Below are positions 1 through 9,707 of a DNA stretch of 64,000 nucleotides, one piece after another. The notes below the pieces were generated by a model. That model had not been told where the DNA came from and ran no database searches. It worked only from the letters and a program-made list of their open reading frames with translations. The first letter of the stretch is position 1, and each line of letters starts with the position of its first letter. Origin of the DNA: Dyadobacter sp. CY347 (GTDB lineage: Bacteria > Bacteroidota > Bacteroidia > Cytophagales > Spirosomataceae); contig NZ_JAKFFT010000002.1 in NCBI RefSeq assembly GCF_021502655.1, positions 1,302,001-1,366,000 of the forward strand, read 5' to 3'. A program made the position numbers and the translations under genes.

Positions 1-1
1 C

Positions 2-1159
2 AATGTGCTGTCCAAGAAGGAATTTGGAGGGTTACTGGATTTCATAAAGGCAACCGATTCTAAACTGGTTACATCGTTTGCAGTATCCAATGGCGTACGG
101 GATGCGCAAGGGGTATGGACCCCGGTGCAAGCACAAAAACTGGCAGACTTTGCCAAGAGTGTTGGCGGCCAGATTGCAGCGGCCGAGCTGTTTAATGAAC
201 CAACAATGCCGACGGCTGGCGGTGAAATCAGTAAGTCGTATAATGCGGAAAACTTCGCCAAGGACATGGCTGCATTTAATGCCTGGGCCGAAAAGGCAGT
301 TCCCGATATGCTGGTGCTAGGGCCCGGTTCGGTAGGCGAAGGGTCGCCCAACGTTTCTCTTCAGGGGATGGGAATGAGTATTTTGCCAACTGAGGATATG
401 TTGTCTGCTAAACCCAATCCCAAATTCGATGTTTTTTCATATCATTACTATGGAGCGGCTTCCATGCGCATGATGCGCAGTGGCCCTTTTTCGGTAAAAG
501 CTGAAAATGCGCTGGACGCAGGTTGGCTACTGAAAACCGATACGGTCGCACACTATTATGCGGGTTTAAGGGATAAGTACAACCCTGGCATCCCTTTGTG
601 GATCACAGAAACGGCGCAGGCTGCGGGTGGAGGCGACCCATTCTCAGCGACTTTCCTTGACACTTTCCGCTACCTGTACCAAATGGGATCCTTGGCCAAG
701 AAAGGGGTTAAGGTTATCATGCATAATACCCTTGTTGCCAGTGAGTACAGTCTGATCGACCAGGATACACATTTGCCCAAACCAAATTACTGGGCAGCGT
801 ATCTGTGGGCCAAACTTATGGGCACCCAGGTTTACGAAGCAGGGCAGGGGACAGAGGGCGTTTATGTATTTGCTCACAACATGAAAGGGCGCAAGGGAGG
901 TGTAACGCTGCTGGTGATCAATACAAATAAGAAAGAAGCTCCAATCCGTATTGATATAGACTCCGAGCACTATTTGCTGACTTCCGCTGAATTGGAAGGA
1001 GAAACCGTACAGCTTAACGGGATAGAGCTGAAACTCGAAGACAATAGTGAGTTGCCAGTTTTAAAGGGCAAGCCGGTAAAGACCGGTGAGCTGACGCTTC
1101 CGGCAACCAGCATTAGCTTTTTTGCGATTCCAGATGCTGGTTTGACGGGACCGAAATAA
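2..1159 (+). CDS. GH79 heparanase/beta-glucuronidase-like glycoside hydrolase (5' end outside window)
   Basis: The reading frame is open to the first base, so the true start is upstream and the N-terminal part is missing. The visible 385 residues contain the two catalytic glutamates expected for a clan GH-A retaining enzyme. The acid/base lies in AAELFNEPT (about residue 65 counted from base 5) and the nucleophile in LWITETAQAAGGG (about residue 202). The second motif followed by a hydrophobic HNTLVASEYSLID stretch resembles heparanase (WLGETSSAYGGG). The last ~110 residues fit the beta-sandwich that follows the barrel in GH79. It probably acts on uronic-acid-containing polysaccharides outside the cytoplasm; the substrate cannot be read from sequence. 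The next gene is convergent. Confidence 0.8.
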   Translation, partial: NVLSKKEFGGLLDFIKATDSKLVTSFAVSNGVRDAQGVWTPVQAQKLADFAKSVGGQIAAAELFNEPTMPTAGGEISKSYNAENFAKDMAAFNAWAEKAVPDMLVLGPGSVGEGSPNVSLQGMGMSILPTEDMLSAKPNPKFDVFSYHYYGAASMRMMRSGPFSVKAENALDAGWLLKTDTVAHYYAGLRDKYNPGIPLWITETAQAAGGGDPFSATFLDTFRYLYQMGSLAKKGVKVIMHNTLVASEYSLIDQDTHLPKPNYWAAYLWAKLMGTQVYEAGQGTEGVYVFAHNMKGRKGGVTLLVINTNKKEAPIRIDIDSEHYLLTSAELEGETVQLNGIELKLEDNSELPVLKGKPVKTGELTLPATSISFFAIPDAGLTGPK

Positions 1160-1221
1160 GGATTCGAATAGCATTGGATTTATTGTGGCAAATGATTGAA
1201 CCCTATCGCAGGTAAATGAGC

Positions 1222-1890
1222 TCATATACTAATGAACCATCCAAGCGTTACCCAGAATTGCTGGGCTATGCCATTTTTTTTAAGCTCATTTACCCGATAA
1301 TCTACCCCCAGCTCTATTTTATTATTAGCAGTAGCGGTATATCCGAGGGCAGGTAAAATGCCGATCTCAAAGTCGGATTCACCACGTGACCAGGTACCAA
1401 GAAAGTCATTGTTTACCTTTGCATAAAATTCCTTCGGATCGATGTATTGACCGTTAAGCGGTTTCTGTATCCCGATCCTATAGTTTATCCGGAAGTTACT
1501 AAGTCCATGGTTGGTAAAAGTTTCGTCGGCCAAGACCCGGTGTGCTACACTGAACCATTCAAACTTCCTCACATTATTAAATTGCTGAATGATCCGGTGA
1601 TAATACGTATTTTCTTCTAACCTTATCATATAACCACCCCCAATGGTATTATTAACAGACAGTTTGGTAGTAAGCAGCAAGGTCAAATCGGTTCGCTCAT
1701 ATTGAAATCTATGGCTAGGAGACTTATCAATTTCTTTCTGCGATAGGATTTGACGAGACTCCAATTTTGTATTAAACTTTAAACTTTTGCCAACCTTAAA
1801 GTTTAGGTTAATTTGATTAGTTGTTCCCGCCCGATATGTTTGGCATAGTGCTGTACAGGATAATAAACAAAAGAAGATAAGTCTGCACAT
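1222..1890 (-). CDS. DUF2490-type outer membrane beta-barrel protein
   Basis: A 222-residue protein with an N-terminal signal peptide (MCRLIFFCLLSCTALCQ). The rest is made of alternating polar/hydrophobic strands ending in aromatic FWVTLGWFISI, as expected for a small outer membrane barrel. Length and pattern fit DUF2490 proteins of Bacteroidetes, whose function is unknown. Its ATG overlaps by one base the TGA of the upstream gene at 1890-2519, so the two are probably translationally coupled and act together in the envelope. Confidence 0.6.
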   Translation of the reverse strand: MCRLIFFCLLSCTALCQTYRAGTTNQINLNFKVGKSLKFNTKLESRQILSQKEIDKSPSHRFQYERTDLTLLLTTKLSVNNTIGGGYMIRLEENTYYHRIIQQFNNVRKFEWFSVAHRVLADETFTNHGLSNFRINYRIGIQKPLNGQYIDPKEFYAKVNNDFLGTWSRGESDFEIGILPALGYTATANNKIELGVDYRVNELKKNGIAQQFWVTLGWFISI

Positions 1891-2519
1891 CAGTAAATAA
1901 GATTATCGTCATTTGCTAATGCTATTTCCATAGTGCTTTCAATCCTTCCGGTACTATCAAATAGCACTTCAAAATACGCTTCCACGTTTTCTGTCTGCCC
2001 TCTGACGACTATCTCATATTTAACTATAATCCCTTCAAGCGGCATGTTAGCGAGAACAGCGCGTTCCAGGCTATTCTCGCTACCAACCCATTGCAGTTGT
2101 GTTTTAATGATTTTTTGACGCTTAAATGTAGCATTGAGGTTATCTTTTATTTTTGAACGGGTATTTTTTTCCAAATCACGAATGTTAATGAGGATTTCGA
2201 TATCTTGTATTTGTCCGGATTCATCAAACTCGATGCTGTAATGTTTTCCCGAATGCTTCAGTTTCGCTTCGATAGACTTAGTGGTATCGCTTTCCTCCAT
2301 ATACCAATGAACCTTGGAGTTGTTAAAAAGACGGGACACAAATAAAGCGGCGCTGTCCGGAACGGAATCAGCTTTGACAGTGTATTCCCGTTCATATTTT
2401 TTCTGACCCAGACAGGGCGTGCAGTGAAGTGCTACGAGCAGAAAAAAGAAAGGATACAAGAAGTGTTTGTTTGCAATCACGGTTTTGAATTTTGCTATCC
2501 ATAAATTCAGTGAGATCAA
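1890..2519 (-). CDS. Hypothetical exported protein, partner of the downstream DUF2490 protein
   Basis: 209 residues with a hydrophobic segment at about 20-38 ending in a signal-peptidase-like PCLGQ. The mature part is mixed alpha/beta with repeated lysine/glutamate-rich strands (IEAKLKHSGKHYSIEFDE, IIVKYEIVVRGQ) that loosely recall PepSY-like or lipid-binding periplasmic folds, but no named family is recognised with confidence. It overlaps the DUF2490 gene by one base. The two together probably form a small periplasm/outer-membrane module. Confidence 0.55.
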   Translation of the reverse strand: MISLNLWIAKFKTVIANKHFLYPFFFLLVALHCTPCLGQKKYEREYTVKADSVPDSAALFVSRLFNNSKVHWYMEESDTTKSIEAKLKHSGKHYSIEFDESGQIQDIEILINIRDLEKNTRSKIKDNLNATFKRQKIIKTQLQWVGSENSLERAVLANMPLEGIIVKYEIVVRGQTENVEAYFEVLFDSTGRIESTMEIALANDDNLIY

Positions 2520-2568
2520 GCTTGATTTAACTGGATTAAGAAATTTTATTTTGGTTCATAGTTAAAAT

Positions 2569-2976
2569 TTAGCGTTTCGAATTTAGATTTAGTTTCTGGC
2601 GACGTGCATCCAGACTACAAATGCCAGCACCATGCACGACTATATATAAAAAGAGAAAGCAATACAAAATGCATAACTCGCCTTTATTTAAGAGTGGTAC
2701 CGGCCCATTTGGAAAATGAGCCATAAAATAGGCGACAGCCATCTGTCCGGAGGCTAAAAAAGCAGCAAGGCGTGTAAAAAAGCCAACAACTATGAAAAGC
2801 CCGCCTGCAAATTCGATAAAACCTGCAAACCCCATTAACGATATTAACGGAACCGGATCACTACCACCCGGTATACCAAAAAGTTTCTGGCTGCCATGCA
2901 TGGCAAATAGCAAACCTGCCACGATCCGGAGTATAGCGAAAAAGGGAGGTATATATTGATTAAGGGCTCTATCCAT
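2569..2976 (-). CDS. DoxX family membrane protein
   Basis: 135 residues with four predicted membrane helices. RIVAGLLFAMHGSQKLFG near the N-terminus and the FIEFAGGLFIVVGFFTRLAAF segment are typical of DoxX/DoxD-like proteins. Members are often found beside redox enzymes, and here the gene follows an FMN reductase on the same strand with a 33-base gap, so they are probably co-transcribed. The biochemical activity of this small subgroup is not established; a role in membrane redox or stress defence is inference. Confidence 0.8.
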   Translation of the reverse strand: MDRALNQYIPPFFAILRIVAGLLFAMHGSQKLFGIPGGSDPVPLISLMGFAGFIEFAGGLFIVVGFFTRLAAFLASGQMAVAYFMAHFPNGPVPLLNKGELCILYCFLFLYIVVHGAGICSLDARRQKLNLNSKR

Positions 2977-3009
2977 AGATGAGTATGTCTGTTTAACTAC
3001 AATTTCTTT

Positions 3010-3570
3010 CTAATACTTCGTGGCATGTGTAATCACCCATTGCTCAAAGGCTACCATAAAATCAGTCAGAAAGCCCTTTGTAGAATCATTGATTAGACTT
3101 CCGCTTTCATCAAATAACCCTGTTGCTTCAGCTATATATGCTTCGGGCTGTGCCATGGTGGGTACATTAACAAAAACAAGTGACTGGCGTAAATGATGGT
3201 TAGCGCCGAAACCACTAATATTTCCGATAGAAACGCTTACTACCGCTCCCGGTTTTCCATTCCAGGAATTTTGCCCATATGGACGCGAGCCTACATCAAT
3301 AGCATTTTTTAAAACAGCAGGTACCGAACGATTATATTCTGGCGTAAGAAATAAAAGGCCATCGGCAGACCTGATTTGCCGCCGAAATTCTTCCCATTCG
3401 TTTGGCGGTGTTGCTTCCAGGTCCTCATTAAACATTGGAAGATTTGAAATATTTAATATTTCAAGACTGAGAGATTCCGGCGCAAGGGAAATTAGGGCGT
3501 TCGCAGTTTTTAAATTGTAGGATTCTTTGCGAAGGCTTCCCACAATAACTGCAATGTTAAAATTTTTCAT
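3010..3570 (-). CDS. NADPH-dependent FMN reductase family protein
   Basis: 186 residues. The N-terminal strand and phosphate loop AVIVGSLRKESYNLKTA and the FLTPEYNRSVPAVLKNAID motif identify the flavodoxin-like NAD(P)H-dependent FMN/quinone reductase family (ChrR/YieF-like). The protein should be a cytoplasmic flavoprotein reducing quinones, chromate or flavins. Length is typical and the ATG is preceded by AT-rich DNA. It is the first gene of a probable two-gene unit with DoxX. Confidence 0.88.
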   Translation of the reverse strand: MKNFNIAVIVGSLRKESYNLKTANALISLAPESLSLEILNISNLPMFNEDLEATPPNEWEEFRRQIRSADGLLFLTPEYNRSVPAVLKNAIDVGSRPYGQNSWNGKPGAVVSVSIGNISGFGANHHLRQSLVFVNVPTMAQPEAYIAEATGLFDESGSLINDSTKGFLTDFMVAFEQWVITHATKY

Positions 3571-4062
3571 TATTTCATTTGCTAAAGTATGATGTATGGT
3601 TTAAGTAAAACGCAGACGATGAAGCAGGCAGTGAAACGCGCAGTTTATTGAATCGCAGCGAGCAGCCGGAGAGTTATATCCTGTTGCACACCGAGTGATT
3701 GAATAGCTATATAATCATTCATAGGATTTAGCAGATATTTTCATCAATTTATAGAAATTTTCGTATTTTTTGCTTTAAGTCAGATTATATTTTAGAATGA
3801 ACTGCACAAGGGTATCATTGGGGAATAGTCGTGGGCGTAGGGAAAAAATAGTATTAGTAGTCTTTTTCCAACCTTCTATAATTCTGGGTCTTTTTATAGC
3901 TAACATAACCTGTAAAATGATAACAAATACCGCAAATAGAGGAGAGGCATCAGTAGCCGTCCAACGCGAAAGTACATAGTACTAAAAGTTCGTGGACTGC
4001 GGTTAATTTTTCTTTGGGTGTATAATGGATCAGTGCTAACGCATATTAAATTGTTTACCATC
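3571..4062. other. Intergenic region between FMN reductase and P-type ATPase
   Basis: About 490 bases between divergent genes. Short open frames exist but none has protein-like composition. The region must hold promoters for both sides; no clear TTG/TAnnTTTG pair at a good spacing was found. The Ca2+-ATPase frame opens with GTG at 4018, but family alignment favours the ATG at 4063. Confidence 0.4.
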
Positions 4063-6612
4063 ATGCAGACTTTTTTCCAGCTTAATGCAGCAGACGTCAT
4101 AAGTTCTTTAAAGACTTCCGCTTCTGGTTTAAAAAGCGATACAGTTGTAAACCTTCGAAATGAATTTGGGGAGAATGTATTGCAGGAGGCCAAACGAAAA
4201 AGTAAACTGTCTATCCTTATTGGTCAGTTTAAAGATGTTATGATTTTGATACTGATTGTCGCTGCCGCCATTTCATTTATAGTTGGCGAGCATACAGATG
4301 CATACGTTATTCTGGCCATCATTCTCGGTAATGCCTGGATGGGTTACTCGCAGGAATATAATGCAGAGCAATCAGTAAAGATGTTACAGAAAATGTCGGC
4401 ACAGTTTGCGATCGTGATCCGCGACAATAACCCTTTAAAAATTGAAGCAAGTCAATTGGTCCCAGGTGATTTAATTCTACTGGAAGCCGGTGATATTGTT
4501 CCTGCCGATGCAAGGCTGATTCAGGTGAGTTCTCTTAAAACAGACGAAGCATCGCTTACCGGCGAAAGCCATTCGATAGAAAAAATAACCGAGCCAATAA
4601 AAGAAGGGAACATAGTACCTGGTGACCAGCTCAATATGGTTTTCAAAGGAACGGTTGTGAGTAATGGTTCGGCCCAAGCGGTGGTCACTGCCATTGGTAT
4701 GAATACCGAAATCGGTAAAATTGCAGGTATGATGGAGGCAAGTTCTCAAAAAACGCCCCTCCAGAAAAGGCTAGCTGTTTTTAGTAAGCAACTGGCGGTT
4801 ATAGTTCTAGTGATTTGCCTAACCGTTTTTGGTCTTGGCTTGCTCCGTGGCGAGCCACCATTTGCCATGTTTCTTACCGCATTGTCGCTGGCTGTTGCTG
4901 CGTTGCCAGAGGCATTGCCTGCCGTTATAACAATTGCTCTTGCCCAGGGGGCCCGCCGAATGGTGAGCCAAAATGCATTGATGAGAAAATTGCCGGCGGT
5001 TGAAACGTTAGGGTCAGTCACCTATATATGCAGCGATAAAACCGGGACGCTTACGCAAAATATCATGACGGTAGAAAGTATCCTTGCCATGGAGGGAAAG
5101 GAAGAACTTTTGGGCTATGCCATGATGCTCAATAATGATGTGCGATTTTCCGCAGACAAAGAACTGTTGGGCGATTCCACAGAAACAGCATTGGTAAAGT
5201 ATGCCATAGATAAGGGCAAAACAAAAGAAGAAGCAGATCAAAAATTCCCGCTGTTGGAGAAGCTGCCATTCGATTCAGAGCGCATGCGGATGGGCACCTT
5301 ACATACATATGGGGACAAATGGATTTTGTTTGTAAAAGGTGCCCCAATAAAGATGCTGGAATCGGTATCTGAAAAATATAAAAATGAGACTGACGGGTGG
5401 CTCGCACAGAACCGTAAGTGGGCGGCAGATGGCCTTCGGGTTCTATTTTTTGCTTACAAAATTTTTGAAGAAGATCCTGGCAGGATAACCTCAGATGAAG
5501 AGAATGAACTTGAATTTTTAGGGATGGCAGCCATGATTGATCCGCCTCGCGAAGAAGTCATAGATGCCATTAAAGAATGTAAAACCGCGGGTATAAAAAC
5601 GGTAATGATAACCGGTGACCAGCCACTTACTGCCACAGCCATTGCCCAACGCCTGGGGATGATTAAAGAAGGATCCCAGGAAGTCAGGGCAGGCTCTGAT
5701 TTAGAGAAGCTGACAGAAGAAGAATTTAAGAGTGTGACGAAACATGTTGCTGTATATGCACGTGTATCGCCAGAGCAGAAATTGAATATTGTAAAAGCCT
5801 TACAGAACAACGGTGAGTTTGTTGCCATGACTGGCGATGGCGTAAATGATGCACCATCCTTAAAACAGTCAGATATCGGGATTGCAATGGGCATTACTGG
5901 CACTGATGTATCGAAGGAAGCATCTGATATGATCCTATTGGATGATAATTTTGCCACCATTGTGAAAGCCGTTCGGGAAGGCAGGCGTATTTACGAGAAT
6001 ATCAAAAAGTTTATTGTTTATGTGCTTTCGTGTAACCTGGGTGAGATCCTGGTCATCTTTTTTGCCCCAATCATTGGCTTTGCTATTCCACTGCTCCCCA
6101 TACACATTCTCTGGATAAATCTGGTGACGGATGGCTTGCCCGGTATTGCGCTAGTGGCAGAACCAGCGGAAAAGGATATTATGAACCATCCGCCCCGTCC
6201 ACCTAAGGAAAATTTATTTGCAGGTGGTTTAGTCCTTCGTATCGTACTCATAGGAATCATTATGACATTTGCTGCACTCTTCATTCAGTGGTGGTGCGTT
6301 AGCAATAATTACGATGTAATGACACAACAGACCGCAGTATTTACAACCCTATGTTTTGTGCAACTGGGTAATGCGCTTTCTGTGCGCTCTACATATCATT
6401 CTATATTTTCCAGGGACATATTTGCTAACCGGGGCATGTGGGGAGCAATAATCCTTACCATAATGCTTCAAATGCTGATTGTGTATGTCCCGTTTTTGGA
6501 TACCGTTTTTAAAACAACACCATTAAGCTGGCATATTATGCTAATAGTGATCATTACAACTGTTGTTTGTATTATCTTAATTGAGTTGGTTAAGCTTATG
6601 AATAAGAAATAA
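4063..6612 (+). CDS. Cation-transporting P-type ATPase (P2, Ca2+-type)
   Basis: About 849 residues from the ATG at 4063; an upstream GTG at 4018 would add 15 residues that do not resemble the family. Order of parts: cation-ATPase N-terminal domain (ends in FGENVLQEAK), actuator with SLTGES, the M4 motif AALPEALPAVITIAL, the phosphorylation motif CSDKTGTLTQN with Asp at about residue 325, a nucleotide-binding domain, the MTGDGVNDAPSLK hinge, and a C-terminal group of four to six helices (PLLPIHILWINLVTDGLPG). This is the P2 architecture of Ca2+ or Mn2+ pumps. Sodium or other specificity cannot be excluded. It stands alone. Confidence 0.9.
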   Translation: MQTFFQLNAADVISSLKTSASGLKSDTVVNLRNEFGENVLQEAKRKSKLSILIGQFKDVMILILIVAAAISFIVGEHTDAYVILAIILGNAWMGYSQEYNAEQSVKMLQKMSAQFAIVIRDNNPLKIEASQLVPGDLILLEAGDIVPADARLIQVSSLKTDEASLTGESHSIEKITEPIKEGNIVPGDQLNMVFKGTVVSNGSAQAVVTAIGMNTEIGKIAGMMEASSQKTPLQKRLAVFSKQLAVIVLVICLTVFGLGLLRGEPPFAMFLTALSLAVAALPEALPAVITIALAQGARRMVSQNALMRKLPAVETLGSVTYICSDKTGTLTQNIMTVESILAMEGKEELLGYAMMLNNDVRFSADKELLGDSTETALVKYAIDKGKTKEEADQKFPLLEKLPFDSERMRMGTLHTYGDKWILFVKGAPIKMLESVSEKYKNETDGWLAQNRKWAADGLRVLFFAYKIFEEDPGRITSDEENELEFLGMAAMIDPPREEVIDAIKECKTAGIKTVMITGDQPLTATAIAQRLGMIKEGSQEVRAGSDLEKLTEEEFKSVTKHVAVYARVSPEQKLNIVKALQNNGEFVAMTGDGVNDAPSLKQSDIGIAMGITGTDVSKEASDMILLDDNFATIVKAVREGRRIYENIKKFIVYVLSCNLGEILVIFFAPIIGFAIPLLPIHILWINLVTDGLPGIALVAEPAEKDIMNHPPRPPKENLFAGGLVLRIVLIGIIMTFAALFIQWWCVSNNYDVMTQQTAVFTTLCFVQLGNALSVRSTYHSIFSRDIFANRGMWGAIILTIMLQMLIVYVPFLDTVFKTTPLSWHIMLIVIITTVVCIILIELVKLMNKK

Positions 6613-6757
6613 AATCCCTACGTTACCAAATTGACTGACGTCTGTAGCAGAGCGTTTCAGCGGCTTTTAGCGCGGCGGGATTAGTAAATAATTATTAAGA
6701 CTAATACTTGTCTTAGATTACAAGAATCAACACCTTTCACTAATATATCTAAATAAT

Positions 6758-7063
6758 ATGGAGCCATACGTAACGCTAACTGAAAGTTTGAATGACTTGC
6801 GCAAGCAAGGATATTCTGAGGACTTCAATCTTCGCCAAAACTGCCTTGAGTGCCGTAACGGGCAATTCAAAATATTTACTGATGACTTTAAAGTGGATAA
6901 ATTCATTCGGTTTGAAGGGGACAGTAACCCTTCGGATGCAGCCGTACTGTATGCGATATCTTCCGATGTTCATCAAATAAAAGGTGTGCTGGTAAACGGC
7001 TATGGTATTTACAGCGAATCAACAACGGACGAAATGCTGCGTAAGCTAGATATACGAAGCTAA
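6758..7063 (+). CDS. Small Bacteroidetes protein (family often labelled phosphoribosylpyrophosphate synthetase)
   Basis: 101 residues of the form LTESLNDLRKQGYSEDFNL...CLEC...FKVDKFIRFEGDSNPSDAAVLYAISSD..KGVLVNGYG. This pattern is recognisable as a short conserved family in Bacteroidetes whose database label, phosphoribosylpyrophosphate synthetase, is not supported by any PRPP-binding loop. Function is unknown. The C-x2-C pair (CLEC) could hint at metal or redox binding. Confidence 0.7.
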   Translation: MEPYVTLTESLNDLRKQGYSEDFNLRQNCLECRNGQFKIFTDDFKVDKFIRFEGDSNPSDAAVLYAISSDVHQIKGVLVNGYGIYSESTTDEMLRKLDIRS

Positions 7064-7105
7064 AAAGATAACTCGCTGTGGTCAAGCTCGAAAATTTGAC
7101 AGCTG

Positions 7106-8488
7106 TTAGTTGGGCGATCCGCTCATTAAAAAGTTAACGGTCATTGCCGCCATTGCTCTTGTGCCTACTACCAATGCTTTTTCATCGACAAAGAATTTCG
7201 GATTATGGTTAGGAGCAGCTTTGACAGGATCCTCACCATCGGGCGTAACACCAAGAAAAATATACAGACCCGGCACTTCTTTGGCGAAGTAAGAAAAATC
7301 CTCCGAAGCCCCCTGCAACGACCCGGGTATCACGCCCGCTTCGGCAGCGCGCTTCAGTACGGGCAGCATCTGGTTAGCCAGTGCATCATTGTTATCTGTG
7401 ACATCATACATAGGCAAAATGTCAACCTGCGCCTTCGCATAGGTTCCTTCCGCAATGTGCTCAGCAGCCTGCTTAATATCAGCATGAAGTTGCTTGCGTG
7501 CCTCAGGGTCATATGAACGGATGGTACCAACCAATTTTACAGTGTCCGGGATCACATTCTGGCTGGACCCGCCATGAATCATTCCCACTGAAACAACGGC
7601 TGGCGACTTTGTCAGGTCAGCGCGTCGACTAACTACGGATTGTAAGCCAGCAATTACGTATGCCGAGGCTACTACCGGGTCAACTGTGTTCCATGGCATG
7701 CCTCCATGGCCCTGCTGCCCGCTGACAGTAATGTTCAGCACGTCGCTGCTGGCTGTGGCTGGTCCACTTTTGTAATCAATCTGTCCTGATTTGCCGGGGT
7801 GAACGTGTAGTGCGAATACTGCATCCGGTTTGTTTTTCTTAAACATGCCGTCTTCAAGCATCCGTTTGGCCCCCCAGCTTTTGCCCGACCCTGGCTCTAC
7901 AACGCCTGAGCCTTCTTCGGCAGGCTGAAATATGAACATTACTGAACCTGGCAGATCACTTTTCACGCTCACAAGCACTTCGGCTGCCGCCATTAGCATA
8001 GCCGTATGAGCGTCGTGCCCACAAGCATGCATAAGGTATTCAGTCTTTCCGTTTATTTGGGCTGTGGCCTTTGAAGCGAATGGTAATCCGGCGGGCTCCT
8101 TAACGGCCAAGGCATCCATATCTGCCCGCAGGGCAACCAACTTTCCTGGCTTCCCGCCTTTCAGTATGCCTACAACCCCAGTGCCGCCCACTCCTGTCTG
8201 AACTTCAATTCCCAGAGTGCGGAGGTGTTCTGCAACCAGTTTTGAAGTGCGTTCTTCCTGATCTCCCAGTTCTGGATTTTGGTGTATATCCCTGCGCCAG
8301 CTGATCAACTTGGACTCGATGGCCATCGTTTTGTCGCGGATCTTGCTTTCAATTGCAGAGAGAGTTGATGAATTTGCCTTGGTTGGCTTAGGAGTTTGCC
8401 CGCTGGCAGTCAGTGATACGTAAATAAGTATCAGAAAGGGGATGAGCTTAACGAGGCCCTTGCTGTTTCTGTTTGCTGATTTGCCCAT
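7106..8488 (-). CDS. M20 family amidohydrolase/peptidase, exported
   Basis: 460 residues with an N-terminal membrane/signal segment (LIPFLILIYVSLTASGQ) and the M20D catalytic core. Visible are SWRRDIHQNPELGDQE at the start, the metal-binding HACGHDAHTAM, FQPAEEGSG with the catalytic Glu, and a dimerisation insert starting near VSGQQGHGGMPW. These enzymes hydrolyse N-acyl amino acids or related amides (hippurate hydrolase/IAA-amino-acid hydrolase type). The signal peptide suggests a periplasmic form, common in Bacteroidetes. The gene is monocistronic. Confidence 0.9.
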   Translation of the reverse strand: MGKSANRNSKGLVKLIPFLILIYVSLTASGQTPKPTKANSSTLSAIESKIRDKTMAIESKLISWRRDIHQNPELGDQEERTSKLVAEHLRTLGIEVQTGVGGTGVVGILKGGKPGKLVALRADMDALAVKEPAGLPFASKATAQINGKTEYLMHACGHDAHTAMLMAAAEVLVSVKSDLPGSVMFIFQPAEEGSGVVEPGSGKSWGAKRMLEDGMFKKNKPDAVFALHVHPGKSGQIDYKSGPATASSDVLNITVSGQQGHGGMPWNTVDPVVASAYVIAGLQSVVSRRADLTKSPAVVSVGMIHGGSSQNVIPDTVKLVGTIRSYDPEARKQLHADIKQAAEHIAEGTYAKAQVDILPMYDVTDNNDALANQMLPVLKRAAEAGVIPGSLQGASEDFSYFAKEVPGLYIFLGVTPDGEDPVKAAPNHNPKFFVDEKALVVGTRAMAAMTVNFLMSGSPN

Positions 8489-8658
8489 AATCGTTTGCAG
8501 CTTTTTAGTTGTTGGATATCGATCGTATGAAATGAGTATTCATGTATTTGCCAAATGATAGCTTCCATCCTTAGCTGCACGAAACCACTTTTTGATTTTG
8601 AAAGCGGTATGATATATGTCCCCGACCATATTCGCTTGATAGTGCTGCGCTGAACTTG

Positions 8659-9450
8659 TTAAACATTGCCATAACTGTTTGACTGCCCACCATCAATTGC
8701 AAGAATCTGCCCATTTACATAGGAACATTCGTCGCTTAAAAGAAACGCCACTACCTTCGCCACTTCTTCGGGCAGGCCAAGCCGTTTTGTAGGATTGGCC
8801 TTAGCATATTCTGATTCAGCAGCTTTCGGATCCTCAGGATTTACCTGTTTAAAAGCTTCCGCAACCATAGGTGTAAGTATGGCTCCCGGAGCAATCGCAT
8901 TTGTATTGATGCCGTCTTTCGCATATTCAAGCGCTGCATTTTTTGTCATGCCTGACACTGCATGTTTTGTTGCTACATACGGAGTTTGATTTAAAACACC
9001 CCTGATGCCTCCTACGGATGCGACATTTACGATCCTGCCGTACTTTTGGTTTTGCATGAAAGGAATAACATAGCGCATAGCGTAGTATACTCCCATAAGA
9101 TTTATATCAATTACTTTTTTAAAGGTGTCTAGGTCATATTCTGTGATACTAGCTTGCTTGCCTTCAATTCCAGCATTGTTGTACAGCCCATCAATACGGC
9201 CAAACTGATTAATTGTTTCATCAACGTAACCTTTTACGGCAGCTTCCTGAGAAACATCCGCCATAACAGTAATAATTTTGTTATCCGGGAAATCTCTGCT
9301 GATCTCATCCTTAGCCTGGGAAAGACTGTGCTGATTATAGTCAACAAGTGTGAGATTAGCTCCTCTCGAAGCCAGTTCCTTTGCGACTGCTAGACCAAGC
9401 CCCATTGCGGCACCGGTAATGATAATAGTCTTGTTTTCGAAATTTTTCAT
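8659..9450 (-). CDS. Short-chain dehydrogenase/reductase (SDR)
   Basis: 263 residues of a classical SDR: cofactor motif TGAAMGLGLA, NNAG, the catalytic Ser in VNVASVGG, YVATK as YxxxK, and a C-terminal YVNGQILAIDGG. Overall it resembles glucose 1-dehydrogenase/3-oxoacyl-ACP reductase-like SDRs using NAD(P)H; the substrate cannot be assigned. It is separated from neighbours by long gaps, so it is probably transcribed alone. Confidence 0.88.
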   Translation of the reverse strand: MKNFENKTIIITGAAMGLGLAVAKELASRGANLTLVDYNQHSLSQAKDEISRDFPDNKIITVMADVSQEAAVKGYVDETINQFGRIDGLYNNAGIEGKQASITEYDLDTFKKVIDINLMGVYYAMRYVIPFMQNQKYGRIVNVASVGGIRGVLNQTPYVATKHAVSGMTKNAALEYAKDGINTNAIAPGAILTPMVAEAFKQVNPEDPKAAESEYAKANPTKRLGLPEEVAKVVAFLLSDECSYVNGQILAIDGGQSNSYGNV

Positions 9451-9707
9451 GTTTTTACCTTTTTAGAAGATTAAAATTGAAATTATGTTCAAATCGCTAT
9501 TAAAAGAAGATCTAGGTGAAGTTACTGCTGGAGTGAATTCTTAGGATCCGCTCGGAGAACCTGATAAATTTTTAGCAGTTTTATTTAGCAATCCTGACTA
9601 TCGCTTTAACTGTCACATCTTTGAAGTACAATTAGTAATAAATGCTTCTTCTAAAGTACAATGTTGTTCCGACATTTCCGAAAGGCGCACATCATCGCAT
9701 AGCATGT
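9451..9707. other. Intergenic upstream of the SDR
   Basis: About 260 bases with no supported coding potential. It should contain the promoter of the SDR on the minus strand; no confident box was identified. Confidence 0.35.

Noticed and set aside
4018..4062. Upstream GTG start for the P-type ATPase
   Set aside because: The extra 15 residues do not fit the family N-terminus and the ATG at 4063 begins the conserved part.
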